Source: Alphaproteobacteria bacterium
GTDB lineage: Bacteria; Pseudomonadota; Alphaproteobacteria; Caulobacterales; Parvularculaceae
DNA length: 64,000 nt
NCBI GenBank assembly: GCA_016125455.1
Contig: WGLS01000013.1
Location: forward strand, 1-64,000
Direction: 5' to 3'
Positions 53,478 to 61,580 of the stretch are shown here, piece after piece. Every line of letters starts with the position of its first letter. Within the stretch, counting starts at the first letter, position 1. The translations under genes and the position numbers were made by a program. The notes beneath the pieces were generated by a model, which was not told the DNA's origin, ran no database searches, and was given only the letters and a program-made list of their open reading frames with translations.

Positions 53478-54749
53478 TTGACTAACGCATCCAGAGATGA
53501 ACTGGCGGCGCCTTCGGCGGGCGAGACGCGGGTCTTTGCCTTGGCGGACAATGGGGGTGGCGTCCGGAATGTTGCGGCGACCGCCAGCTTGTCCGACGAA
53601 TTCGATCGCGATGTCTGGAACTTGTTCGGGCTTCCGGTCGATGCCGTAAACCTTGCGGCCGCCGCATCCCAAGTCGAGGCCGCCGCGCGCGCTGGGCGGC
53701 GGCTGCGGATCGTCACGCCCAACGTCAACTTTCTTTGCATGGCGCGAGACGATGCCGTCGTACGTCGTGACGTCATCGACAACGAAATCTCGTTGGTGGA
53801 CGGCGCGCCGCTGCTCTTGCTGGCGCGACTCGCCGGCGCGCCATTCCCGGAGCGCGTTGCGGGCTCCGACCTGTTTGACGTCCTTCGCCGTCGGCCGGCC
53901 CCACGCGGCCGCAAGCTGCGCGTTTTCTTCTTTGGGGGCCTTGATGGCGCCGGTGCGCGCGCCTGCGCCGCGTTGAATGCGGATGTCGGCGGCGGCATGG
54001 AATGCGTCGGCAGTCTCGATCCCGGCGTCGGCGGCGCCGACGAGATGAGCGGAGACTCGCTCATCAACGCGATCAACGCCGCCCGACCCGATTTTGTCGT
54101 CGCGGCTCTCGGCGCAAGAAAAGGCCTCGCATGGATTGCCAGCGCCGCTGCGAGGCTTGATGCGCCCGTGATTTCGCACCTCGGCGCTGTCGTGAATTTT
54201 GTCGGCGGCGACGTTCGCCGCGCGCCTCGCTTCCTGCAGCGGCTCGGTCTTGAGTGGGCATGGCGGATCCTGCAGGAACCTGCGCTCTGGCGCCGATACT
54301 GGAGCGATGCGAAAACGCTCGCCGACATCATGATCCGACAGGCTCTGCCGCTTGCGCTAAATCCCGCCACGCCGACCGGCGCAGCGCCTGTAGCAGTTGT
54401 AAGTTCGGCTGGCGGCGAGCTTGAGATAGCCGTCGCCGGCGACCAGCTGGCAGGGAAACTCGAGGCGCTGCGCCGCGCGCTTCGGCAGGCGGTTTCAGTG
54501 AGCGCGCCGGTGACGGTCGACCTTTCGCGCATCGGCGCATTCGATGGCGCTTTCCTTGGCCAGCTCTTAATGCTTGAGAAAGCGCTGATGCCTCAAAATC
54601 GACGCTTCACGATGCGTGGACTGGATCGTGCGGCTCGACGACGGCTGAAATGGCACGGATTCGCATTTGCCGAGGGGCGGGCGGCGCCTCGCGGCGAGGC
54701 CGTGGACGGTACGGAGAGCGACATTGCGGGCGGCCGTCAAACCGCCTAG
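53478..54749 (+). CDS. WecB/TagA/CpsF glycosyltransferase fused to a STAS-like domain
   Basis: The protein has about 423 residues. The first domain (about 45-285) is a GT26-type glycosyltransferase: VTPNVNFLCMARDDAVVRR, NEISLVDGAPLLLLARLAG, PERVAGSDLFD and ISHLGAVVNFVGGDVRRAP. The C-terminal part (about 305-395) has the STAS fold pattern GELEIAVAGDQ, VTVDLSRIGAFDGAFLGQLL and RRRLKWHGF; the usual phosphorylated Ser is not there. It probably adds a sugar to a lipid-linked precursor at the membrane, and the STAS part may regulate it. The TTG at 53478 with GAGGG six bases upstream is the likely start; ATG at 53460 is the alternative. Confidence 0.83.
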   Translation: MTNASRDELAAPSAGETRVFALADNGGGVRNVAATASLSDEFDRDVWNLFGLPVDAVNLAAAASQVEAAARAGRRLRIVTPNVNFLCMARDDAVVRRDVIDNEISLVDGAPLLLLARLAGAPFPERVAGSDLFDVLRRRPAPRGRKLRVFFFGGLDGAGARACAALNADVGGGMECVGSLDPGVGGADEMSGDSLINAINAARPDFVVAALGARKGLAWIASAAARLDAPVISHLGAVVNFVGGDVRRAPRFLQRLGLEWAWRILQEPALWRRYWSDAKTLADIMIRQALPLALNPATPTGAAPVAVVSSAGGELEIAVAGDQLAGKLEALRRALRQAVSVSAPVTVDLSRIGAFDGAFLGQLLMLEKALMPQNRRFTMRGLDRAARRRLKWHGFAFAEGRAAPRGEAVDGTESDIAGGRQTA

Positions 54750-54797
54750 TCATGCTCGAAAGATCTAGTTGGAATGATCAGGGAACGGACTGCGCAA

Positions 54798-57263
54798 ATG
54801 ACAAAGAACGATGCAATTTTCGACGCGCGCCAGACGAGCGGCGCCGCCATCTCGGCGCGGAACGTCGCTTGCGGGAGCCGTCGCAAGCGGTTGTTGCCTC
54901 TTATTGCGGCCGTTGCCGTGGCGCCAATGATCTCCGCGTGCGCTTCGCCCGAACAGAAAATGCAACGTTACACCGAAAGCGGACAGGAATTCCTTGAAAA
55001 GGGAGATCTCGGAAAGGCGAATATCCAGTTCCGAAACGCCCTGAAGATCGACGAAGACCATGTGCCTGCGCTGTTGGGGCTCTACGAAATCGTCGAATCC
55101 AACAATCAGCCGCAACAGATGTTCGGTCTCCTGCAGCAAATCACGCGTCTCGATCCAACAAATGCCGAGGCCCTGACAGACCTTTCCAAGCTTTATCTGC
55201 TGTCCGGCGATGAAGCGACGTCGCTTGAAACGATTGATGCCGCACTTTCGTATAAGCCTGACGCTGCGGACACGATTGGCACGAAGGCCGCGATACTTTT
55301 CCGGATGGGCGACCGCGAGGAATCCATAGGGCTGGCCGAGCGGGCGCTTGAGCTGGATCCGACGATTCAGGAAGCTTCGACGGTCGTCGCGACGAATTAC
55401 ATCCTTGAGGAAAAACCCGACGAAGCAATCGCCGTGCTTGATCGAGCGCTGGAGGCGAATCCAAAGGCCGCTGTCCTTCATCTCCTCCGGGTACAAATCT
55501 ATGCGTCGCAGAACAGGTCGGAGGATATCACTGCGGCCTACGACGCGTTGATTCAGGAATTCCCTGACGAGCCCGCCTACCGGCGGCTTTATATCTCTCA
55601 GCTTGTTCGTGAAGAGAAGTTCGCTGAAGCTCGCGCCGAGCTGATGGAAGTCGTCAAGCTCCGGCCAAACGAAACCGAAGGCTATATCGACATTGCGCGT
55701 CTCGATCGACGCATTGACGGCGACGAGAAGGCGCGTGAAACGCTGAAGTCGTTCGCGGACGAAAACCCTGACAAGCCGGACCTTGCGTTCGCTTATGCGG
55801 CCTACCTGAGGGAATCCGGCGACGCCGACGCGGCGCGGGGCGTTTACCAACAGGTCATCGGCAACGCAAAGACTGACGAGCTTGCGCTTCGGGCGAAAAA
55901 TGAACTTGCCAACATGATGCTTCTTGACGGCGATCGAAGCGGCGCCGAGACGCTTATTGCTGAAATTCTAAATAGGGACGCGCGAAACTCCGGCGGCCTC
56001 ATCAAGACCGCAAGCATCAAGCTCATGGACGGCGATACGGACGGCGCTATCAACGATCTGCGCCTCGTTCTCGCCGACCAGCCCGACTCCGTCCAGGCTA
56101 AGCTGCTCATGGCGTCGGCCTACGAACGGCGCGGCGACAATGCATCCGCCGAACGTCAGTACCAGGAAGCGTTTGATTCAACTGAAGACAAGGCTTCGGT
56201 AGGCAACGGGTTCGCCCGTTTCCTTATCCGGCGTGGTGATACAAAGCGCGCGGAAGGAATTCTGAGCCGGGCTCTCGAAGTAAATCCGCGTAATGAGGAA
56301 AATCTCAAACTCCTCGCGGCGGTGCGTTTGCAACAACAGGACTGGCGCGGCGCGGAGGAAGTCGCCCGGATGATTGAATCCGTTAAACAGGACGATGCGA
56401 TCGTGGATCGCATCCTCGGCGCCGCCTATACGGGGCTGCAGGATTATGCCGGCGCCATTTCGGTGCTCGAGAAGATGAACGAAAACGAGCCTTTGGAGGT
56501 CAACTCTCTGGCGACCCTCGTTAACGCGTACGTCAATGCCGGCCGTTCCGAAGAGGCGGAGCGCCTTCTCAACACCAAGATTGAAAACGGCCAGGACGCT
56601 TATGAGGCGAACTTGCTGCTCGCAAACGTGCTCGCGTCGCAGAACCGCGCCGAAGAAGCCAAGTCAAAAATGCGCAGCGCCATCGACCTGGCGCCGGAGC
56701 GGCCGCAGGCATACGAACGCCTGTATCGCCTGTACATGGGTGAAGGGCGTCGCGAAGACGCGCGAACGGTTCTTGAGCAGGGGCTGGGCGAGGCGCCGAC
56801 CAATGATGGCCTGAAAGTGCTGCGCGCGGATATGCACATGTCGGCCGGCGAGTTTGAGGAAGCCGTGGCGATCTATGAAGACATTCTAACGCGTCGACCC
56901 GAGGACGTTCTTGTGCTGAATAACTACGCAGCGCTGGTGTCGGACATTCGGACCGACAAGGCGAGCCTCGATCGCGCGGTGGAGCTGTCGCGGCCGCTGC
57001 TCGAAACGGACAATGCGAACTTTCTTGATACGCATGGATGGGCGCTCGTGCGTGCGGGCCGACTTGCTGAGGGCATCGACGTGCTCGATCGCGCCGTCGG
57101 CCTGGCGCCAAAGTTCCCGGATGCGCTTTATCACCTCGGCGCCGCGCAGAAACAGGCGGGCGATTCCGTCGCGGCGGAACGGGCGTTGAAGCGCGCTATT
57201 GAAGCTGCGGGCTCAACGCGTCCCGATATCGTCGAGAAGGCGAAAAAGCTGTTGGACGAGTAA
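54798..57263 (+). CDS. PrsT-like TPR lipoprotein of the XrtA exopolysaccharide system
   Basis: The protein has about 821 residues. A lipoprotein signal ends at the lipobox MISAC (about residue 43). TPR repeats fill the rest (about 50-815), for example ANIQFRNALKIDEDHVPALL and EAISVLEK-like units throughout. XrtA-associated exopolysaccharide loci carry a TPR lipoprotein named PrsT of this size. It probably sits in the periplasm or outer membrane and scaffolds polysaccharide export. The ATG at 54798 is chosen, with AGGGAACGG ten bases upstream; ATG at 54774 is possible. It is between the glycosyltransferase and the ATPase on the same strand. Confidence 0.85.
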   Translation: MTKNDAIFDARQTSGAAISARNVACGSRRKRLLPLIAAVAVAPMISACASPEQKMQRYTESGQEFLEKGDLGKANIQFRNALKIDEDHVPALLGLYEIVESNNQPQQMFGLLQQITRLDPTNAEALTDLSKLYLLSGDEATSLETIDAALSYKPDAADTIGTKAAILFRMGDREESIGLAERALELDPTIQEASTVVATNYILEEKPDEAIAVLDRALEANPKAAVLHLLRVQIYASQNRSEDITAAYDALIQEFPDEPAYRRLYISQLVREEKFAEARAELMEVVKLRPNETEGYIDIARLDRRIDGDEKARETLKSFADENPDKPDLAFAYAAYLRESGDADAARGVYQQVIGNAKTDELALRAKNELANMMLLDGDRSGAETLIAEILNRDARNSGGLIKTASIKLMDGDTDGAINDLRLVLADQPDSVQAKLLMASAYERRGDNASAERQYQEAFDSTEDKASVGNGFARFLIRRGDTKRAEGILSRALEVNPRNEENLKLLAAVRLQQQDWRGAEEVARMIESVKQDDAIVDRILGAAYTGLQDYAGAISVLEKMNENEPLEVNSLATLVNAYVNAGRSEEAERLLNTKIENGQDAYEANLLLANVLASQNRAEEAKSKMRSAIDLAPERPQAYERLYRLYMGEGRREDARTVLEQGLGEAPTNDGLKVLRADMHMSAGEFEEAVAIYEDILTRRPEDVLVLNNYAALVSDIRTDKASLDRAVELSRPLLETDNANFLDTHGWALVRAGRLAEGIDVLDRAVGLAPKFPDALYHLGAAQKQAGDSVAAERALKRAIEAAGSTRPDIVEKAKKLLDE

Positions 57264-57352
57264 TCCTCGATCGACCGATCATGTCGCGCTGCTGTTCGTG
57301 GATGGATGTCGTCTCGATCGGCTGCAAACAGTATGCGTGCGAACGGTAGGGT

Positions 57353-59566
57353 ATGTACGAAGAATTCTACGGCCTCAAAGAGAAGCCATTCTCGATTCAG
57401 CCGGACCCGTCCTTTCTCTACTGGGGACGGACGCACCGGCTTGCCTATGCCATGCTCGAGTATGGCGTCATAAATCAGGCTGGGATTTCTATCGTCACCG
57501 GTGAGGTTGGTTGCGGCAAGACGACCCTTATTCACCGGTTGCTCGAGCAATTGTCCGACACCCACTCGGTCGCGCTCCTGTCGAACATCCAGCGTGATCG
57601 AGGCGATCTTCTGAGCTGGGTTTTGATGGGCTTTGGCCAGCCATTCGCCGGCATGGACCATGTCGAGAGGTTTGCGGCGCTCCAGCGATTCTTTATCGCG
57701 GAGTACGGAAAGGGGCGGCGCGTTGTCCTCATCATCGATGAAGCGCAGAATCTGTCGATCGACATGCTTGAGGAAATCCGCATGTTGTCGAACATTAACG
57801 CCGGCAAGCATCAGCTTCTGCAGCTGATACTCATTGGCCAGCCGCAATTGAAGCAATTGCTGAACCGGCCGGACATGCTGCAGCTCGCGCAGCGCGTCGG
57901 CGCGGACTTTCACCTAAGCCCGCTCAATCGAGACGAAGTTCACGCCTATGTTGATACGCGTCTCGCGATCGCCGGCGCAAAGCGGGCGATCTTCACTGCT
58001 GCGGCAATTGATCAGATTGCAGCTGAATCGAAGGGCGTGCCGCGCGTCATCAACATTATCGCCGACACTGCGCTCGTCTATGGATTCTCTGCGGGCGACG
58101 CCATGGTCGACAGAGACAGTATTGTTTCGGTGATTGCCGACAAAGGCAATTATGGCGTCTTCGGCATAGCGAGCGATGACGATCTTCAGTTGTCTGAGGC
58201 GCCTGATGCAGGGCCAACCTCGTTCATCAAGACGCCTGCCAGCAGCGGCGCGCGATTGAACGTCGCCGAGAGCGGCGGCGAGGCGATCAAGGCTGCCGCG
58301 CCCGGCGGTTTTGGCGATGTGGGTTCGTCGGGCGTCGCGCCGACCGGCGGGCCGACGACATTGTTTCCCGACCTGGAGCAGCCCGCAACCGGCGCGGCAA
58401 GCGCCGTGACGGCCGAACCGCGGCGCGAACCTGAAGATGGCGTTGCTGCTTTCCGTGCGGTGCGTCCGGCGGTTGGCCAATCGCCCCAGAGCGGCGCCTT
58501 TCCGCGCTGGGAGCGCGCCATTGCCGAGCCTGCCGTTGAAAGCGGCAAGCGCGACGACGCCGCCGCAGCCGGCCCAATCGGCGTGATCCTCTATGGCTAC
58601 AGCCAGAGCAGCGAGACGCCGGGGACGTTCGGCGCCAATGTGACTCAGGTCATCCTTGTACGTAGCGCACGACCCGGCGCGGTTTTCGATCCCCCCGATG
58701 GCGTCGACATTGTCGACCTTGGCGGCGATGACGCAAGCCCCGGCCGCGCGCGCAACGCTGGCTACCGTCGAATGAAGAAACTTGCGCCAAATGTCCGATT
58801 TGTTCAGTTCCTTGGCCCTCAGGCGCGGCTTGATCCGAAATGGCTGGAAGCGGCCACGGCATTCATGGCGCGCCGCCCGGAAGTCGCGGCGATATCCGGC
58901 GTTGAGGCGCTCGCCGAGGGCGAACGGAGGCTGTTTCAGAAGCTCAGGTCCATTCGATTGCGCAAAGAGCCTGGCGAAGCAATTTTCACGAGCGAGAACT
59001 TCTTCGTGCGGGCCGCTGCGTTCGAAACGGCCGGAGGATTTCGCGGCGATATTCCTGGCGCTGAAACGGCAGACCTTTGCGTGCGCCTACGCCGTCGCGG
59101 CGCTCATATCTGGCGTGTCGAGGATACGATGACGCTGATCGCGCCGGCGGTAAAAGGCGCAGGCGGATGGTTTGCGGCGTGCGCCAGGGACGGAAAGTCG
59201 TTCGCCCTCAGGGCCGCATTGCATGGCGCGCCGCCGGAGCGATTGTGCGCTCTTGAAAGATCACGCGCCATTTTCTGGGGCGCCGTGATTCCGACTTTGA
59301 TGGTTGGTTCGGCATCGCTTTTCGGCGCCGTCGCCTATGTCGCGGATCGCGGTCTTGACTATCGGGTCGCGATAGCGGCGCCAATTGGCGCTGGCATGCT
59401 TGCTTATCTGGTGAAAATCGTCGCAAGCGCATTCAAGCACGGCCCATTCCGCCCGAGCTCGTGGGCATACGGCGTATTTTCGACCATCGGCCACTTTGCG
59501 GAATTCATCGGTATACTGCAGGCGGGCGGCATTGTGAAGGAAGTCAGCCAGTCCCGTCGTCGATAA
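57353..59566 (+). CDS. XrtA-associated ExeA-like ATPase fused to a degenerate GT2-like membrane domain
   Basis: The protein has 737 residues. Residues 1-290 form an ExeA/GspA-type AAA ATPase: MYEEFYGLKEKPFSIQPDP at the start, Walker A GEVGCGKTT (50-58), Walker B VVLIIDEAQN (124-133) and SKGVPRVINII. An Ala/Gly/Pro-rich linker (275-405) follows. Residues 405-620 resemble a GT2-type glycosyltransferase: RARNAGYRRM, then FVQFLGPQARLDPKWLEAA, where active members have a DxD, here absent. Two or three membrane helices (about 638-662, 672-690 and 705-725) end the protein. XrtA loci usually code for the ATPase alone, so the fusion is unusual. The substrate of either part is unknown. Confidence 0.83.
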   Translation: MYEEFYGLKEKPFSIQPDPSFLYWGRTHRLAYAMLEYGVINQAGISIVTGEVGCGKTTLIHRLLEQLSDTHSVALLSNIQRDRGDLLSWVLMGFGQPFAGMDHVERFAALQRFFIAEYGKGRRVVLIIDEAQNLSIDMLEEIRMLSNINAGKHQLLQLILIGQPQLKQLLNRPDMLQLAQRVGADFHLSPLNRDEVHAYVDTRLAIAGAKRAIFTAAAIDQIAAESKGVPRVINIIADTALVYGFSAGDAMVDRDSIVSVIADKGNYGVFGIASDDDLQLSEAPDAGPTSFIKTPASSGARLNVAESGGEAIKAAAPGGFGDVGSSGVAPTGGPTTLFPDLEQPATGAASAVTAEPRREPEDGVAAFRAVRPAVGQSPQSGAFPRWERAIAEPAVESGKRDDAAAAGPIGVILYGYSQSSETPGTFGANVTQVILVRSARPGAVFDPPDGVDIVDLGGDDASPGRARNAGYRRMKKLAPNVRFVQFLGPQARLDPKWLEAATAFMARRPEVAAISGVEALAEGERRLFQKLRSIRLRKEPGEAIFTSENFFVRAAAFETAGGFRGDIPGAETADLCVRLRRRGAHIWRVEDTMTLIAPAVKGAGGWFAACARDGKSFALRAALHGAPPERLCALERSRAIFWGAVIPTLMVGSASLFGAVAYVADRGLDYRVAIAAPIGAGMLAYLVKIVASAFKHGPFRPSSWAYGVFSTIGHFAEFIGILQAGGIVKEVSQSRRR

Positions 59567-59601
59567 TGGCGGTTGCGCCGCATCCGCTCCTCGGCGAACG
59601 T

Positions 59602-60747
59602 TCAACTCTGGCGCTCCAGCCATTCCTCGCGAACTTCCGGATCAGGTTCGGTTCGCTGCCGCGCGGCGGCTTCGCGGTTGGTTTCGGCCACTGGCGCTAG
59701 TCGTCGAAACGCCCATGTCGCTGCGCCGCGGACAAGCGGCGAGGCGTCATCAAGGCCACGGCGCGCTGCGTCAAGAAGCGCCGGATCGCCGGAATTTCCG
59801 ATTGCAATCATCACATTACGGACAAAACGGTCGCGACCGGTTCGCTTGATCGGCGAGCCGGCAAACGTGCGCCTGAAGGTTTCTTCGTCGAGACATGCAA
59901 GCTGGTCGAGACGCTCGGGCGTCGCATGCTCGCGAGCGCGCAGTTTCGCCTCTGACGCGACGGACGCGAACTTGTTCCACGGGCACACTGCGAGGCAGTC
60001 ATCGCATCCGAATATGCGATTGCCGATGCCTGCCCTCAAATCGCGCGGGATCGACCCCTTGTGTTCAATGGTAAGGTAGGCAATGCACCGACGGGCGTCG
60101 AGCTGGTAAGGGGCAGGGAACGCATCGGTCGGGCAAATCTCAAGGCATCGTACGCATGCGCCGCAATGATCGATCTCGGGCGGATCTGCGGGTAGTTTGA
60201 GCGTGGTATAGATGGCGCCAAGAAACAGCCATGACCCGAACTCGCGCGACACAAGATTGGTGTGCTTGCCTTGCCAGCCAACGCCGGCAGCCTGACCAAG
60301 TGGTTTCTCCATTACCGGCGCCGTGTCAACGAAGACCTTCACTTCGCCGCCATAAGTAGCGACGATTGACCGGGCTAGGGCCTTCAGCCGTTTCTTGAAA
60401 ACGTCATGGTAGTCGCGCCCGTGTGCGTATACGGAGATTGCGCCGCGCGAACCGTTCCGAAGGGCTAGTCGCGGGTCGGTGTCCGGTCCATAGTTCATGC
60501 CGGCCATGATCACCGCGTTGGCGGCTGGCCAGAGCGCCCTTGGCGACGCCCGCTCAATCCGTCTTTCGGCGAGCCAACTCATCTCGCCATGCCGCCCGGC
60601 TGCAAGAAACTCACTCAACCTGGCCGAGACGGCCGGATCGAGGTCAGGCGGCGCGACGCCGAGCGCATCGATCCCCAGTGTTTGGGCAAGGCGCCGGATC
60701 GCCTCCTTGGTTGCTGCGCCTGTCGGGTCAGGTTGCGTCTTCGACAT
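59602..60747 (-). CDS. queG: Epoxyqueuosine reductase QueG
   Basis: The protein has 381 residues. The two 4Fe-4S clusters are seen in CGACVRCLEICPTDAF and CDDCLAVCPWNKF. The cobalamin-type core has VDTAPVMEKPLGQAAGVGWQGK and NLVSREFGSWLFLG. C-terminal HEAT-like repeats (about 290-365: RFVRNVMIAIGNSG) follow. QueG reduces epoxyqueuosine to queuosine in tRNA, in the cytoplasm. The start at MSKTQPD is one base after the stop of the upstream GST gene, so they are coupled. Confidence 0.95.
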   Translation of the reverse strand: MSKTQPDPTGAATKEAIRRLAQTLGIDALGVAPPDLDPAVSARLSEFLAAGRHGEMSWLAERRIERASPRALWPAANAVIMAGMNYGPDTDPRLALRNGSRGAISVYAHGRDYHDVFKKRLKALARSIVATYGGEVKVFVDTAPVMEKPLGQAAGVGWQGKHTNLVSREFGSWLFLGAIYTTLKLPADPPEIDHCGACVRCLEICPTDAFPAPYQLDARRCIAYLTIEHKGSIPRDLRAGIGNRIFGCDDCLAVCPWNKFASVASEAKLRAREHATPERLDQLACLDEETFRRTFAGSPIKRTGRDRFVRNVMIAIGNSGDPALLDAARRGLDDASPLVRGAATWAFRRLAPVAETNREAAARQRTEPDPEVREEWLERQS

Positions 60748-60748
60748 T

Positions 60749-61405
60749 TCAGAAATCAAGGTCGTGGTAGTGCAAGGCGGGAGCCCGTCGCGGATGCGCA
60801 TCAAGGAGAACTGCTCTCATGGAGGGCCTGCACTTGATCCGGCGATACCAATCTGCGATCTCCGGAAAATCCTTCCACGGTGCATTGCCAAAATAGTCGT
60901 GTACGGAAATACACGCCACGGCGGCGAGATCCGCCGCTGTCAATCGATCGCAGGCGAGGTGCGCTCGCCGTTCGAGCAACCACTGCATGTAGTCGAAATG
61001 CCATCGCATCGCCGCTCGCGCGTCCGCTCGCGCCCGCTCGTCGCTCGTTGTCGCAAGCGCCTGTGTTTCAGGGTCAAACTTTTGAAGAAACCAGGAAACA
61101 AGGCGACGCGCTTCCGCGCGCCCAGCGGCCGTATGCGGAAAAAGCGTCGGATCCGGCTGAATTTCGTCAAGGTATTCGATGGCCGCGGTCGCCGGACAGA
61201 TCGACGCCTCTTCGCCGGACGATGTTTCGTCGATAAGGACCGGCAATGACATTGCGGGATTGGCGGCGGCAAGTTGCGCGCGCGCGACGTCGTCAAGCGC
61301 AGCTGGGTCAAGGGCGATCAGGCGATAGGCCAGCCGTTTCTCTTCGAGCGTTAACCTTACCGCTCGCGAAGCGGGATCGAAGGCGTTGTGAATCAGCGTT
61401 CGCAT
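60749..61405 (-). CDS. Glutathione S-transferase family protein
   Basis: The protein has 218 residues. The N-domain has FDPASRAVRLTLEEKRLAYR and AMSLPVLID, then ICPATAAIEYLDE, as in GSTs. The helical domain has RLTAADLAAVACISVHDYFG and FPEIADWYRRI. The N-terminus reads MRTLIHNAFDPASR, so Ser is the likely active residue. The longer frame to 61522 adds an unlikely arginine-rich N-terminus. It is translated just before queG. Confidence 0.88.
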   Translation of the reverse strand: MRTLIHNAFDPASRAVRLTLEEKRLAYRLIALDPAALDDVARAQLAAANPAMSLPVLIDETSSGEEASICPATAAIEYLDEIQPDPTLFPHTAAGRAEARRLVSWFLQKFDPETQALATTSDERARADARAAMRWHFDYMQWLLERRAHLACDRLTAADLAAVACISVHDYFGNAPWKDFPEIADWYRRIKCRPSMRAVLLDAHPRRAPALHYHDLDF

Positions 61406-61580
61406 GCGCCGGAAATAGACTGGGGCGAGGATCGAAGAAAGGCCATCGGCTCTTCGCGCCAATCGCGCGCGGTGCCGGCGCTGCGCGTCATTGGGGCGAA
61501 GCTGCCTTGTCGCTCGCCGCAACCGGCAGGGATTTTGCGAGGCGAGGTCCGAGTCGTTTCAGATCGGACAGGCTGGCGCC

